Source: Danio rerio (Eukaryota; Chordata; Actinopteri; Cypriniformes; Danionidae). From it: a DNA stretch of 64,000 nucleotides. Shown here piece after piece: positions 24,041 through 35,437 of the stretch; the stretch's first letter is position 1, and each line of letters begins with the position of its first letter. A program made the translations under genes and the position numbers. Below the pieces are notes generated by a model, which was not told the DNA's origin, searched no databases, and saw only the letters and a list, made by a program, of their open reading frames with translations. The DNA lies in NCBI RefSeq assembly GCF_049306965.1, contig NC_133197.1:2008501-2072500 (forward strand). The letters run 5' to 3'.

Positions 24041-24660
24041 GGCTGTGCCATTAGTCAATTTAGTTTTGATTTTGGCCTTCACATCGATTAGGAAAAAACA
24101 ACAATTTAGATCAGCCTCCCTCTACGTATGACACCAGCCCATCATTAAAATAAAAGTAGAGAAGAAGAATGCCTCCTCCTTTCCAGAAGTTTGCATTCAT
24201 TCCTCCACAAAGTACAATCATTTCCATTAAATTAGGTCCCCACCAATATCAAAAGTTAATCCACACTCTTGGAGTGTGCCCATAGCAGCGACAAACGCCA
24301 GAGAATCCGCACTGCATGGAAGGTCAAAACTTAAAATCGGGCTCTTTTGGGCCATATAAAATGAGTTTGACCTGCAAGCCTTGGGTTTGACACCATTGAC
24401 ATGGACCAATGGGGCTTCTTCACTCAATATCACGGCATTTATTGACACTTGTAATATTTTAAACTTGGAAAAAAGCAAATAATTACCAAAAACAACAACC
24501 CAAACACAAACACATCCAGTTCTTGCATAAGTCACCTTTTGAACTTGGCGTTTGTCAGTTGTGACGATCGCACCTTTGCTCTGTTCAAGGCAACCTAGTA
24601 GGATGTCAAGTCTGAAGGGGCCACATCTTTTCTGTGAAGGATTCGGATTTCTGCTTTGCA
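24041..24660. repeat. Shared intron 2 block (units 3, 4, 5), copy 1
   Basis: About 600 bp closely matching 31850-32480 in unit 4 and, with deletions, 40780-41225 in unit 5. Landmarks are CTACGTATGACACCAGC, AGTTAATCCACACTCTTGG and AACACAAACACATCCAG. It is an ancestral part of intron 2 in this subgroup. A minus-strand open frame of 144 codons crosses it (24227-24661), but there is no sign that it codes. Confidence 0.65.
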
Positions 24661-24956
24661 ATCCGTCTCATCATGGACCACCGTTTATCCTTTTCATCAT
24701 CCTGTTTCTCAGTATTTAACTGTGAATTGATTTTAACTAATGAATAAGTTAAAACTGCTTACTGCAAGAATGTTCTGTGTCCTTGTTTCTCTTTTTGCCT
24801 GTCTGTTTTATTCATAGGTCATGAAGATCTCTTTCTCTCTCCCCATACAGAGGAGAAGAAGACACCTGTTCTAGTTGTCCTGATATTGCCTATAATATTA
24901 TAGCTGTTTGATTGATCTGTTTTTAAGTATAATTAATTTAATGTAATTCCTTTCTG

Positions 24957-25543
24957 TGTGGAGACAGACTGTGTGGAGTTAAGATATTGCAGCAGACTGT
25001 TGATGGAAACAGTCTTGAACCAGCCTGATAACACAGCTGAACGTACAAGAAACATCCTTGAGTCTGTAACACAGATGGTCGTTTGTGTCTATTGTTTTCC
25101 TGGTTTAGCTTTTTACAGGTCGGAGATCAGCTCCTAATAACTTAAGGCGACCTCACCTCTAGGCATCAGGTCGCCATCCATATCTGGAGACAGATACAAT
25201 GCTTTCTTTGACGCACGCATTAAGGCCATCCATATCTGGAAGTAGATACTATGTTTCTTTGACGCATGTATTTAGAATTGTCTATTTCTGTTGTAACCAA
25301 TGAGAACTGTTTACCTGGATCCCACCCTTTCTGGACTTGTGTAAAGAGTATAATTGTTCGATTGTTGTATCTGTAAGTCAGAGCGGCCTAGGAACTCATT
25401 GAGAGTGTTGAAGCTGGCTTCTGCGAATGAAACTGCAAACTATCTTCAGTAAACTTGATTTATTTTTTTAAATCTCTGACTCCGGCTCTTCTTCATCTAC
25501 CAGACTGCTCATTCTTTGGGTTAAACTGTAAACTATCCCTACA
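24957..25543. mobile_element. Solo LTR of retrovirus-like type (fossil)
   Basis: 587 bp beginning TGTGGAGACAGACTGTG and ending AACTATCCCTACA, flanked by a 4-bp duplication TCTG (24953-24956, 25544-25547). It has a TATA-like GAGTATAATTG and a downstream AT-rich stretch consistent with a U3-R-U5 arrangement. No internal region is attached. The 4-bp duplication suggests an ERV class with gamma/epsilon-type integration. Age not estimable without alignment. Confidence 0.55.
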
Positions 25544-25557
25544 TCTGTTTCAGTTTA

Positions 25558-26930
25558 TTAGGGCCTACTCACACTATGCCATCCGTACCGTGCCCAGGCC
25601 CGTTTCCCGGATCGTTTGAGAAGTGTGAGTGCGCTGAATCGGGCTCAAGCACGGTTCACTTGGCCGGCCCTGGCCCGGTTGGAAGAGGTGTGCCTGAGCC
25701 CGGTTCACTTGGGCTTTGGCGCGGTACGCTTGTGTGTGAGCGCGAAACGCGCCAAAGCCCGAAACCGAAAGCGAGACGTGACTTTTTGAGGGGTTGTTTC
25801 ATATGGATTTATTAATCATTCTTACAGTTCAGTGATCGCAAACTGCCGTAGTTTATTAAAGACGCAAACCCCTCACAGCACGACAGCTGCGCGCCTTCAG
25901 CAGACCTCCTCATTCCTGCAGCACGAGAGCTTTGATTGTTTATGAGCGCCAAAAGTGGCGGATCTGTTCGGTAAAATATCTGACTGCGTGTCACGGCATC
26001 CCTAAAGACTGTTTGGCGAAATATTTGACTGCATGTCACTGCATTACAAACGACTGAAAGGATAAAACTAGAGAACTCTCCACTGTGCTGCCGTGTGAGA
26101 GCGTATGGCAAGCCGTTTTAACATTTAAACCTTGTTCTGACTATCCATAAATATATTTAGAGATATAATTATATATTTTGACTAATTATTATTTTAATTC
26201 GACTTGTCAGAATGACAATTAGAGATATCTGCAATTACAATTGTACTAGTACGAAATCAGATTGGAGATATCTGCAAATATATTATAACTGACTAGTCAT
26301 ATTCCTACATTGACTTCCATTGAAAAATATTTGCAGATATCTCTAACTGAGTTTTGACTCGTCAAAAATCCAATTCAAGATATCTACAACTGTAATTCGA
26401 CTATTAGTGAATTAATTAGAGATATCTTCAAATATATTTGTAAATATCTCTAAATATGATGAATTAAAGACATCTCCAAATGTATGACTAGTAAAAACTC
26501 AGTTAGAGATATCTCTAATTACAACTGTGACTAATCAATACTCATTTAGAGATATCTGCAAATATTTTTCAATGGAAGTCAATGGAGGAATATGACTAGT
26601 CATAATATATTTGCAGATATCTCCAATCTGATACAATACAATTGCAATTGCAGATATCTCTAATTGTTATTCTGACTAGTCGAATTATAATTATGACTAG
26701 TCAAAATATAATTAGAGATGTCTCTAAATATATTTATGGAGTCAGAACAAAGATTTAAATGCTAAAAAGGCTTGCCATAGAGAGCGCCTCTGAACAGCGC
26801 AGCAGCGATGACGTAAGCGTGCCGAGGCCCGATATGGTGTGAGCGCGGGCCGTCGGGGGAGACGGGAGGGGGGACAAGCGTGCTTTGGCCCGGTTCGAGG
26901 CAACTGTACCTAGTGTGAGTACGGCCTTAA
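25558..26930. mobile_element. TTAA-type DNA element containing a long palindrome
   Basis: Ends TTAGGGCCTACTCACACTA and TAGTGTGAGTACGGCCTTAA are inverted; the right edge is TTAA and the left TTAG. Inside, 26100-26790 is a long imperfect palindrome built of GATATCT-rich segments, which looks like a second element nested in the first. Confidence 0.6.
26101..26790. repeat. ~690-bp imperfect palindrome, GATATC-rich
   Basis: Left arm starting GCGTATGGCAAGCC pairs with the right arm ending GGCTTGCCATAGAGAGCGC. Further inward CATAAATATATTTAGAGAT pairs with ATCTCTAAATATATTTATG-type sequence, and TTGACTTCCATTGAAAAATA pairs with TATTTTTCAATGGAAGTCAA. The centre lies near 26440. Within each arm the motif AGAGATATCT repeats every 30-70 bp. 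Confidence 0.8.
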
Positions 26931-28168
26931 AGGCAAAGTGCAAACATATTTGACCACTTACCCACAAATGCTCTTATTTATAATCATTCGACTGTACGGA
27001 GAAACACTAGACTCTTAACATGTGACTTAATTGATTTTCAGATGTGGTGGTGAAGGAGGAGAGTGAAGAACTGAGTGAAGATGAGGAGAAACATCATGTC
27101 AAGAGGGAAGAAGAACTCACACAAACACTGGACATGGTGTTTCAATGGAAAGAACAGCTGTGAACTGTTTTACCTGCACTCAGTGTGGAAAGAGTTTTAG
27201 CCACAAATGCAGTCTCAAGCGTCACATGCTGATCCACACTGGAGAGAGACCACACAAGTGTCCACAATGTGACATGAGATTTAGGTATTTAGGAAACCTG
27301 AAAACACACATGATGATCCACACTAAAGAGAAACCTCACAAGTGTTCACACTGCGACATGAGATTTACTTATTTAGGAAACCTGAAAACACACATGCTAG
27401 TCCACACTGGAGAGAGACCTTACAAGTGTTCACACTGCGACATGAATTTCAATAATTTAGCAAACCTGAAAAGACACATGCTGCTCCACACTGGAGAGAA
27501 AACACACCAATGTGATCAGTGCAGCAAAACATTTAAGAGGCCTGCAGATCTGAAGATCCATCTTAGAGTTCATACTAACGAGAGGCCGTATTCATGCTCT
27601 GAGTGTGGAAAGAGTTATACAATGAAATCGACTTTAAAAAACCATCAGAAGACCCACACTGGTGTGACCGAGTTTGTCTGCGAAGTTTGGGAAGATTTTC
27701 ATTTCAGCAAGAGCCTTGAAAATGCACCAGAGGATTCACACTGAAGAGAAAACTAGTATGTGTTCACACTGCAACAAGAGATTCAGACTGGCCGGTACAA
27801 TTAAACATCACATTTGTACATACCTTTTGGGAAATGACTGCATTTATCTGCACTGGACTGTTTTACATTATCCTTATAAATAAACCGTCTTTTTACACTT
27901 CCAAACAGGGCCATCATTTTTTTTTAATTCTTTGCTTTGTTTTTTTGTTTTCTTGTTGGTGTTGCAGTTCTGGTTCCCTCATCCCAGAGTCAGTGGGTTA
28001 TTTGAATGGGATTTTGGTTAAATGGCTTAAATAAGGTTGGTGGCAAACACAAACTCACGATACTTTCACGATTTATTCTACGACACTAAACACATCACTC
28101 TTGACTTTTTAAATCGGTTCTGCTTCTGTAAAAAGACGGTTGCTCAATGGGTCTACAGGCGATGTTGG

Positions 28169-29102
28169 CAGTGGCGTAGCGGACGGGCCCGCAGGGCACG
28201 CACCGCGGGGGGGCCCTGCGTGATTAGGGGGCCCCACGCCGTCGCGATTTTCAATGATTGAAAATCCAGGAACCGCAATAATCAAACTCTTGGGAACAAC
28301 TGTGGTCGGAACCAAAGTTCACAGACCTGTGTGCTCTGAACTCCTCTCAAGGTGGACTACTTAATTCTGATTGCTTGACGCCGAACCGCGTCATAGCCAA
28401 TGAAGACGCGCCGCTGTTTCTCGCCGCCGGTTCTCGTTAAAAAATGAATGACTTCTGGCTACTTTGACGCTCTCGCCGCTTTCGGTTTGTGGTCGCTCCT
28501 CAGTTTGTGAAGGATTCCCCGCGTTGTCGCTCCACCCCGCCTCATTTCCCCGCTCCTCAATTTGTGACATAGATATATACACTAGATATCGCATAGGGAC
28601 CCTGAGCATGCGTCTATAGCGTCGCCATATTGGTACAGTGCTCCCAGGACAAATGTCATTCAACCGCACTAGTCAAGACAGTGTTATTACGTGAAGATGC
28701 GGGACTTTAGCGCTGTCTACGAGTGTAGTAACGAGCAAACAAAGAAAACAAAGCACAAAGGCAGAACATTTCATAGGTAAGATTACGTTTTTTATGTTTT
28801 TGTATGTTCTGAAATTTGTGCTAATCAGGTAACGTTATTGATGATAACAGTCACTTACTGCATTCATCATAAGGCAAAGTAGCTCCAACTCGCACTAAAC
28901 ACTCGGCTTATGCTAGTTTTGTTGAATAAAATCAGCAAACAATGCAAAAGAAATATGACAACGAGATGCTGCGCTGCCAGAAACTTGCATTATTGTCAGC
29001 TAGTGAACGAGTCGTTCATTACGGAGATTATGAACACCTTCATCTGGGGGCCCCGTCGGTGATCCCTGCAGGGGGGCCTCCGCATTTTGTGCTACGCCAC
29101 TG
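28169..29102. mobile_element. hAT (Tip100-like) element carrying a THAP-like exon
   Basis: Inverted ends CAGTGGCGTAGC and GCTACGCCACTG are the form I associate with Tip100/Zaphod hATs. Flanks are GATGTTGG (28161-28168) and GATGTCGG (29103-29110), an 8-bp duplication with one difference. GC-rich GGGGGCCC arms lie inside both ends. There is no transposase; instead the middle holds a promoter-like, exon-like segment around 28600-28776. Confidence 0.8.
28697..28776 (+). pseudogene. THAP-like N-terminal exon inside the hAT element
   Basis: ATG at 28697 opens a frame MRDFSAVYECSNEQTKK followed by HKGRTFHR and a consensus donor GTAAGA after 28776. This resembles the first exon of THAP-domain proteins (MPxFCAxYxCSN...GxxFHRFP), with the first zinc cysteine replaced by serine. 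The preceding 80 bp contain a GCGTCGCCATATTGG promoter-like stretch. No later exon follows within the element. Could be a captured host exon or a remnant of a THAP-bearing transposase gene. Confidence 0.55.
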
Positions 29103-29110
29103 GATGTCGG

Positions 29111-30590
29111 ACTCATTATACGTCATCGAGCTGAAATTGTCTTCATAGTACAAATGTGTGAATAAGTGTGTGAAGCCTATATATTTGTTTACTGACATTT
29201 AAACAATCTAAGGGGTCTTATAATGAAAATCTGGTTTTATTAAGGCATAGTAGAATGATAAAAGAAAAGGGCATACTGTAAGCCTCAAACACCACTGTTT
29301 TCTTGTTCTCATGTGAATTCCACAAGTATAAAACTCCAGTGGACAACTGGTCATTCAGAAGACAAAACAAGCTCTGAGATCATTAATTTGCACGCCTCAG
29401 GCTGCGTTTGATAAGTCAAATGTCTCTAGTGATACGACAGTGATCATTTTCCTCTCTTAGTTATTTTAAGTGTATATTTCACTCACTATGAATGTGGGAC
29501 TTTTGTGTTACTGAGCAGTGACAGTGCGAGACATGTTTCAAACTCGCCTCAGGACGCAAAATACAAGATTGACAGATTACACATTTACTCATCTCCAGTC
29601 TGAAGAGGTATAAGGTATGTTTAGTTACATATTTTGTTAATGTATCGTGTTTATTAGGAAATCTGAAGTGTGTTTCATCAAACATGTAGATGCTGAATCA
29701 TATCAAATCACTCAGCTCTACTGTCATCTGTTATTGCAGAGGTTGATACTACCCACATAGCAAAATTTCTCTGGCCCAGCTCTGGCCCACACAATCAGGT
29801 TTTGCTTGGCCCATATGCCGCAGTGAATTACGGTACATGACTGGACCAAATCTGGCTTCCAGACAAGGGCCAAACACGGACCATATCTGGGCCAAGTCTC
29901 AGCCAAGTTAATAACTCATAACTGGGCCTGAACTGGGCCAGATAGGTTGGTGTGACACGATTGCAAGGAAATTGATAAACCCATGGAGTGATGCGCTTTA
30001 GGCACACTATGAGCCTTGTTTTTTCTCAGTGACCTGATTGGTAAAAAATTTTTTCTTTACTCAAAAATGATTTTAGTGTATTTTAAATGTGGGTCAAGAC
30101 TGGCCAAACTCACATGGCCCACTTATCAAATTTTTCAATCTGGGCCAAATACTACGTTTTTAATCTGGCCTAAATCTTGTGTGCCGCCTTAGAGATGGTG
30201 CCACCTCTGCCAAACCCGGGCCATGTTTGGCCCACATGCTGTATGCCAGTGCCGGATGAATGCCTGCTGTGCCAGCTTTATGCCAAATCTGGGCCAGAAT
30301 TCTTTGCTACTAGGGTAAGTACTGGATTTTTTTTACAATATAGCTTCATAATACAATGCAATACATCTCTATCACTCTTTTGTCAAGTTTTGCTGTAATT
30401 CAGCCTTTATCCACAACAGATCTGGTGAGCAAAATGAAATAAAGTAACTGTGATTGGGTTTATATTTGTCCGTGTTCAGTGTACATCATACTCTGTGTGT
30501 TTTTACCTCGCATGATAATATAATGTGTGGTTTTAGTCTACCTCAGCGATTGTTTTAGCTTGTCAGCTTTTAATTCGCCGCATTTTTTTT
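29111..30590. other. Intergenic spacer, long type (units 3-4)
   Basis: Matches the spacer after unit 1 (for example TCACTCACTATGAATG and ACAGTGCGAGACATG) and is interrupted by the TA-flanked element at 29752-30315. No gene found. Confidence 0.6.
29752..30315. mobile_element. TA-flanked MITE rich in TGGGCCA motifs
   Basis: Ends CCCACATAGCAAAATTTC and AATTCTTTGCTACTAGGG are inverted and flanked by TA on both sides, compared with the uninterrupted GATACTAAGT of unit 1. The body is full of degenerate repeats of CTGGCCCA / TGGGCCA. Non-coding. TA duplication suggests Tc1/mariner-like, but other families are possible. Confidence 0.55.
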
Positions 30591-30595
30591 ACTTC

Positions 30596-30672
30596 ATTGT
30601 TGCTCCCGCCTGCCGTGATGACGTCAGCAGCTGCTTGACGCGTTCATCCAGCGTCGAGTCTTCAGAGCTGAG
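30596..30672 (+). promoter_or_regulatory. Unit 4 promoter core and exon 1
   Basis: CRE palindrome TGACGTCA at 30619-30626, followed by a 4-bp longer variant (GCAGCTGCTTGACGCG) of the usual sequence. Donor GTGAGT at 30673. Confidence 0.68.
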
Positions 30673-31010
30673 GTGAGTCGTTGACGCTTTTTCTCGTGTT
30701 TACACAACAATAAAACACACTTTACAGTTTATTAAAGCGACAATCTGCGACTAGTTTCTGCATTGAGTTCACCTCTATCTGTGTGTCTGCTGACCACAAC
30801 AATACAGCAGGCAGAGAGAAGCTCTGAGAGGACTATATGAGTGAATGTGTTTGGGTTTTACCGTGTTTGTATTTGTATTATCGTCAAGTATGATCTGTGA
30901 AGAGAAATAATGGGGCAGATATAATAAGTTTAATGCAGAATATATCAAATAAATAGTTAGTGGTGCACTTAATTTTCCAATGGTTGTCTGATTTCCCAGT
31001 TTTTGTTTTC

Positions 31011-31135
31011 AGTTCAGTTCATCTTTGTTTCTACAGCGCTTTCACAATGTAGATTATGTTAAAACAGCGTAACATAGAAGTTTTAGTCAATGAAAACTGC
31101 TTCAGTCCAGTTATGTTGTTAAACCATACATATAC
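31011..31135 (-). mobile_element. Repeat fragment in intron 1 of unit 4
   Basis: TTCAGTTCAGTTCATCTTTG followed by CTACAGCGCTTTCACAATG resembles the reverse complement of a common zebrafish LINE 3' end with an (AACTGA)n tail. It is absent from the other introns. Confidence 0.4.
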
Positions 31136-31492
31136 ATGTGAGTGCTAGCAATCTAATTGCTTTATTGGTATAAATACTTAACTATTTTTTTATATGAATG
31201 CAATTTTTTACTTTAATAGTTACAATAATAAAGAGTTTATCCTGCAAACAGTAAAGAATGAGCTTTTCTGCTGCCTAACCTAGTCTATAGTCAATATTCA
31301 GATGTACTTATTCAAGGTGATTTTTATTGGCGTCACCTGACTTGAGCAAATCACATATTGTATCCCAAGATATAACATCATGTTTATTTCCTCAATCAGT
31401 GTAAATGAATCAGATTTCTCTGTTTCTTCTCCTTTAGCTCTGCTGCCATCAGTGAAAGACAAAGACAGAGTTTATTGAAGGACAGTGAGAAG

Positions 31493-33663
31493 ATGAGTGA
31501 TCCAGAACCCTGCAGAATTAAACAGGAAGAGACTGAAGAACTAATAGGTTTGTGTTCATTCATTACTCGTGGGATGTTTTCACTGCAACTTCATTATCTT
31601 GAACTTGAGCAAAAGACATGATGGACACTAATTTTGTGCATTCAATGCAAACCCGTCACACATTCAGCGTCATTCACGTTGTTGCGTTGACTGTGTAAGT
31701 AATCCCCTCTCGCATAAATACTTTTTATTAATATTATAAATACTACGCATTAGATGTTAAAGAGCCCCTGTTATGCGTTATAAAAGGTCATATCTTGGTG
31801 ACCCAGTATGTCGTGATTGGTCAACTGCGTTCAATGTGAGATGGAAAAAAAAGCCATAATACTAACCATGGCTGTGCAAATACACAATTTAGTTTTGAAT
31901 TTGACCTCCACAATGATTATGAAAGAAAAATGTAGATAAAATGTGGTCATAAGCCTTCCTCTACGTATGACACCAGCCCACCAGTAAAATAAAAGAAGAT
32001 AAGAAGAATGCCTCCCATTTCCAGAAGTTTGCATTCGTTCGTCAACAAAGTACAATCACTTTTATTAAATTAGGTCTCCACCAATATCAAAAGTTAATCC
32101 ACACTCTTGGAGTGTGCCCATAGCAGCGACAAACGCCAGAGAATCTGCCCTGCATGGAAGGTCAAAACTTAGAATCGGGCTCTTTTGGGCCATATAAAAT
32201 GAGTTTGACCTGCAAGCCTTGAGTTTGACACCCTTGACATGGACCAATGGGGCTTCTTCACTCAATATCATGGCATTTATTGACACTTGTAATATTTTAA
32301 ACTTGGAAAAAAGCAAATAATTACTAAAAACAACAACCCAAACACAAACACATCCAGTTCTTGCATAAGTCACCTTTTGAACTTGGCGTCTGTCAGTTGT
32401 GACAATCGCACCTTTGCTCTGTTCAAGACAACCTAGTGAGAGTGCATCCTTAAATGTGTCATGTCTATGAAGGAGCCACATCTTAAAAGCCAAAGTGCAA
32501 ACATATTTGACCACTTACACATCTCAGCCAAACACAAATGCTCTTATTTATGATCTTTTGACTGTACAGAGAAAAACTAGACTCAACATGTGACTTATTC
32601 ATTTTCAGATGTGATTGTGAAGGAGGAGAGTGAAGAACTGAGTGAAGACGAGGAGAAACATCATGTCAAGAGTGAAGAAGATACTCACACAAACACTGAA
32701 GATAGTTTTTCAGTGGAAAGAGCAGCTGTGAACTGTTTGACCTGCACCCAGTGTGGAAAGAGTTTCAGCCACCAATGCTATCTCGAGCGTCACATGATGA
32801 TCCACACTGGAGAGAAACCTTACAAGTGTTCACAATGCGACATGAGATTTGATTATTTAGTAAAGCTGAAAACACACATGATGATCCACACTGGAGAGGA
32901 ACCTCACAGATGTTCACACTGCCACAGGATATTTATTCATCCAGGAAACCTGAAAACACACATGAGAATCCACACTGGAGAGAGACCTTACAAGTGTTCA
33001 CACTGCGACATGAGATTCAATAATTTAGGAAACCTGAAAACACACATGCTGATCCACACTGGAGAGAAAACACACCAATGTGAGCAGTGCAGCAAAACAT
33101 TTTTGAGGGCTTCAGAGCTGAAGAACCATCTTAGAGTTCATACAAGTGAGAGGCCTTATTCCTGCTCTGAGTGCGGAAAGACTGTTATTACAGCTAGAGC
33201 CTTGAAAATGCACCAGATGATTCACACTGGAGAAAAACCATTAACATGTACTCAGTGCGGGAAAGGTTTCACACAAATGTCACACCTTAATGAACACATG
33301 CTGGTTCACACTGGAGTGAAAACTCACAGATGTGATCAGTGCAGCAAAACATTTTTGAGGGCTTCAGAGCTGAAGAGACATCTTAGCGTTCATTCAAACG
33401 AGAGGCCGTATTCATGCTCTGAGTGTGGGAAGAGTTTTAGACATCCGACACATTTAAAATACCATCAGAAGATCCACACTGGTGTGAAAGAGTTTGTGTG
33501 CTCTGAGTGTGGGAAGAGTTTTTTTAAAGCTGCGGACTTGAGACGACACCAGAGGAGTCACACTGGAGATTTCAAGTGTTCACACTGCGACAAAACATTC
33601 AGACGTTCAGGACACCTGAAAACACATGAGAGGACTCACACTGGAGAAAGAAATCACGAATAA
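31493..33663 (+). CDS. FiNZ zinc-finger protein, unit 4 (11 fingers)
   Basis: Coding exons 31493-31547 (exon 2, 31438-31547) and 32609-33663, predicted 369 aa. The FiNZ N-terminus is MSDPEPCRIKQEETEELI then DVIVKEESEELSEDEEKHH. The spacer contains FSVERAAVNC, followed by eleven C2H2 fingers. Finger 6 (CSECGKTVITARALKMHQ) looks like the front of one finger class joined to the helix of another, with V in place of the core F. The linker before finger 11 is cut to HTGDF. Fingers 1-4 are enriched in the SHCDMRF class also seen in units 3 and 7. Stop TAA. Exon 1 is present and intron 2 is 1.06 kb, containing the block shared with units 3 and 5. Confidence 0.92.
31850..32500. repeat. Shared intron 2 block, copy 2 (unit 4)
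   Basis: Closely matches the unit 3 copy (24041-24660), and the minus-strand frame of 149 codons at 32065-32514 is shared with it. Because the copies are young, a shared open frame is weak evidence of coding. Confidence 0.65.
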
Positions 33664-34084
33664 AAAAAACACAATGAAATTGCCCTTTCTGTAAACTCTA
33701 CTCTATATTCAAGCACACATCAGATTTCTCAGCTAATCAGCCCCTGTTATGCATTACAAAAGGTCCTATTTTGGTTTTGGGGTCTTCAACAACAGGCTGA
33801 TGTGAATACAAGCTCAAAAAACACTGTTATTGTCTTATAATATGCATTTATTTTTACAGATTGATCCCAACGACTCCCATATGATTTGTTCACAATTAAT
33901 TTTTTCTAACCCTTTGTGTGTGACGCTAATCTGCGGTGATTGGTCTGATGACGCAGTCTGCTGTGATTGGTCGACTGCGTTCAGTGCAAGCCTGATAGGA
34001 AACGCCCACCACGACTTATGAATATACTGGAGCAACTATGACATCAGTTTGTATGCAAAAACCAGTAAGCAGTTAGCATGTTAG

Positions 34085-35437
34085 CAGTGGTGGGCAAAGC
34101 GAGGCTTCGTGAAACACTGAAACAGTCGAAGCAAATGTGTCGAAGCTTCGAAACGTTTCGAATCTTCACTCTACAGTGACACCTAGTGGTCATTTTTTAT
34201 GTATTGCACTGAAACAGCTGCGGCAAAGAACAGTTGAGCAAACTTAGGCATTAAACCCCACTTTGCATGCTTCAGCCTTAAAGTAACATAGTGGAGTGGT
34301 TAAGGTGTTTGTCCACCATGCAGGGATAGTGGGATTGAATCCAGGTCAATATAGTTTTGAAATGCTTTAATACCAGTTGGCAATGCATTGCTCTTGTATC
34401 GTTTTGTTTCAACATTGGTCTGACATCCGAATAAACAATTTGTAAATAAATATGTCTTGTTTGGTCTTAAAACAGGGATCTAATGCTAGATCAGAAACTG
34501 TGGCCTGAAATTATCAAGAATTATTTATATTATTCATTCCATTTCCCATTTATTGTATTTTATTAACATCTACCCAAACCCAACCATCACAGTACTGTAA
34601 AATTATTAATTATAGTTTTACAGTGTTACAAAACTGATGCTATATTGAGGGCGTAACTGCAGCTGTATCCTATTTAGGCTACACAAAACAGAAACATGAT
34701 TAAAATACATGAAACCATGATTTCAGAGTATTTGTACAAGTCGGGATTCAAACCCAAAACATCATTCGAAGCACAATATCAGCGTGCACACGTACAGTCC
34801 ACTAGGCCAGTGGTTCTCAAAGTGGGGGTCGGGACCCCCTGGGGGGTCGCGGGACAATGACAAGGGGTCGCTTGGTGATATCCAAAACTCAAATAAATTT
34901 TATTAAACTATTAGAATTACCATGTTTTATTCATAACCGACAGAATATAGTTAATAGTTGCATTAAAGAAACAACAACATAAAAATAACAATCAGCCATC
35001 AGCCTTTAATTTTAAAAGCAAAATGTAATTAAATCCATAATTGATTTTAAAAAACATTATATGGCTAATAGACTGTTGCATTTTTTGGTTGTAAATAAGC
35101 TCATGTTTATATTTGCCTATAGTTGTGTCTGCAACGTTTACATATTTACAGTACAACCACCTTGAAAAATGGGGGTCGCGAGCTGAAAAGTTTGGGAAGC
35201 CTGCACTAGGCCATATGAAACGATAATTTTTTCGACCTTGGCAGCCAAATGGAGATTCGCCAGGTCTCGAAACGCTTTTAAGATGATCAATGTTTTGAAT
35301 CGCTTTAGTCACGTGACCAGGTGTTTCGAATCACTTTAGTCACGTGACTTGGGTGCTTCGGTGCAGTGTTTCGAAACACTTGCGCTTCGGGATCTCGACA
35401 CTGTGTCGAAACGTCAGTTTCACGTCAGCCATCCCTA
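34085..35437. mobile_element. hAT element with tRNA-like segments
   Basis: Starts CAGTGGTGGGCAAAGCGAGG, ends CGTCAGCCATCCCTA, with the perfect 8-bp duplication CATGTTAG (34077-34084, 35438-35445). Both subterminal regions carry GAAGCTTCGAAACGTTTCG-like palindromes. Two internal stretches resemble tRNA halves: AGTGGTTAAGGTG with GGGATTGAATCC (about 34292-34340, +) and, on the minus strand, GGTTTGAATCCCGAC (about 34738-34760). A second hAT MITE is nested at 34808-35203. No transposase ORF. Confidence 0.75.
34808..35203. mobile_element. Nested hAT MITE (396 bp)
   Basis: Ends CAGTGGTTCTCAAAGTGGGG and AAAAGTTTGGGAAGCCTG are inverted; flanked by the perfect 8-bp duplication CACTAGGC (34800-34807 and 35204-35211). 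The form is like widespread vertebrate hAT MITEs. Confidence 0.82.

Larger units (their letters stand above)
20434..27883 (+). pseudogene. FiNZ zinc-finger pseudogene, unit 3
   Basis: Exon 2 (20379-20488, ATG 20434, with T-to-I giving QEEIEELI) and the exon 3 start (27042) are intact, and the frame runs DVVVKEESEELSEDEEKHH. Within the spacer a one-base shift relative to the sister genes moves the frame, which ends at a TGA shortly after AAAGAACAGCTG. The finger frame itself is open from an ATG at 27145 to 27744: six canonical fingers, then a second shift in the seventh (CEVW instead of CxxC), with finger-like sequence continuing in another frame to 27883. Intron 2 is 6.55 kb because of transposons. 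The normal protein cannot be made; a short six-finger protein from the internal ATG is possible but unsupported. Confidence 0.85.
27884..29150 (+). repeat. Unit 3 downstream block, lacking CCAAT cluster, with hAT insertion
   Basis: The shared block resumes at TTCTGGTTCCCTCATCCCAG (about 27968) without the usual CCAAT cluster, replaced by about 100 bp of T-rich sequence, and is split by the hAT element at 28169-29102. Confidence 0.65.

Noticed and set aside
24227-24661. Minus-strand 144-codon ORF, with a 149-codon counterpart at 32065-32514
   Set aside because: Both lie in a recently copied intron block, so a shared open frame is expected without selection. The third copy (unit 5) has deleted the region, and the translation shows no recognisable domain.
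29479-29685. Minus-strand ORF shared with 37757-37981
   Set aside because: Part of the duplicated long-type spacer; the frames diverge and the composition is not protein-like.
34285-34345. Functional tRNA gene
   Set aside because: A-box-like and B-box-like words are present, but no complete cloverleaf or anticodon arm could be drawn; kept only as tRNA-like sequence in a hAT element.
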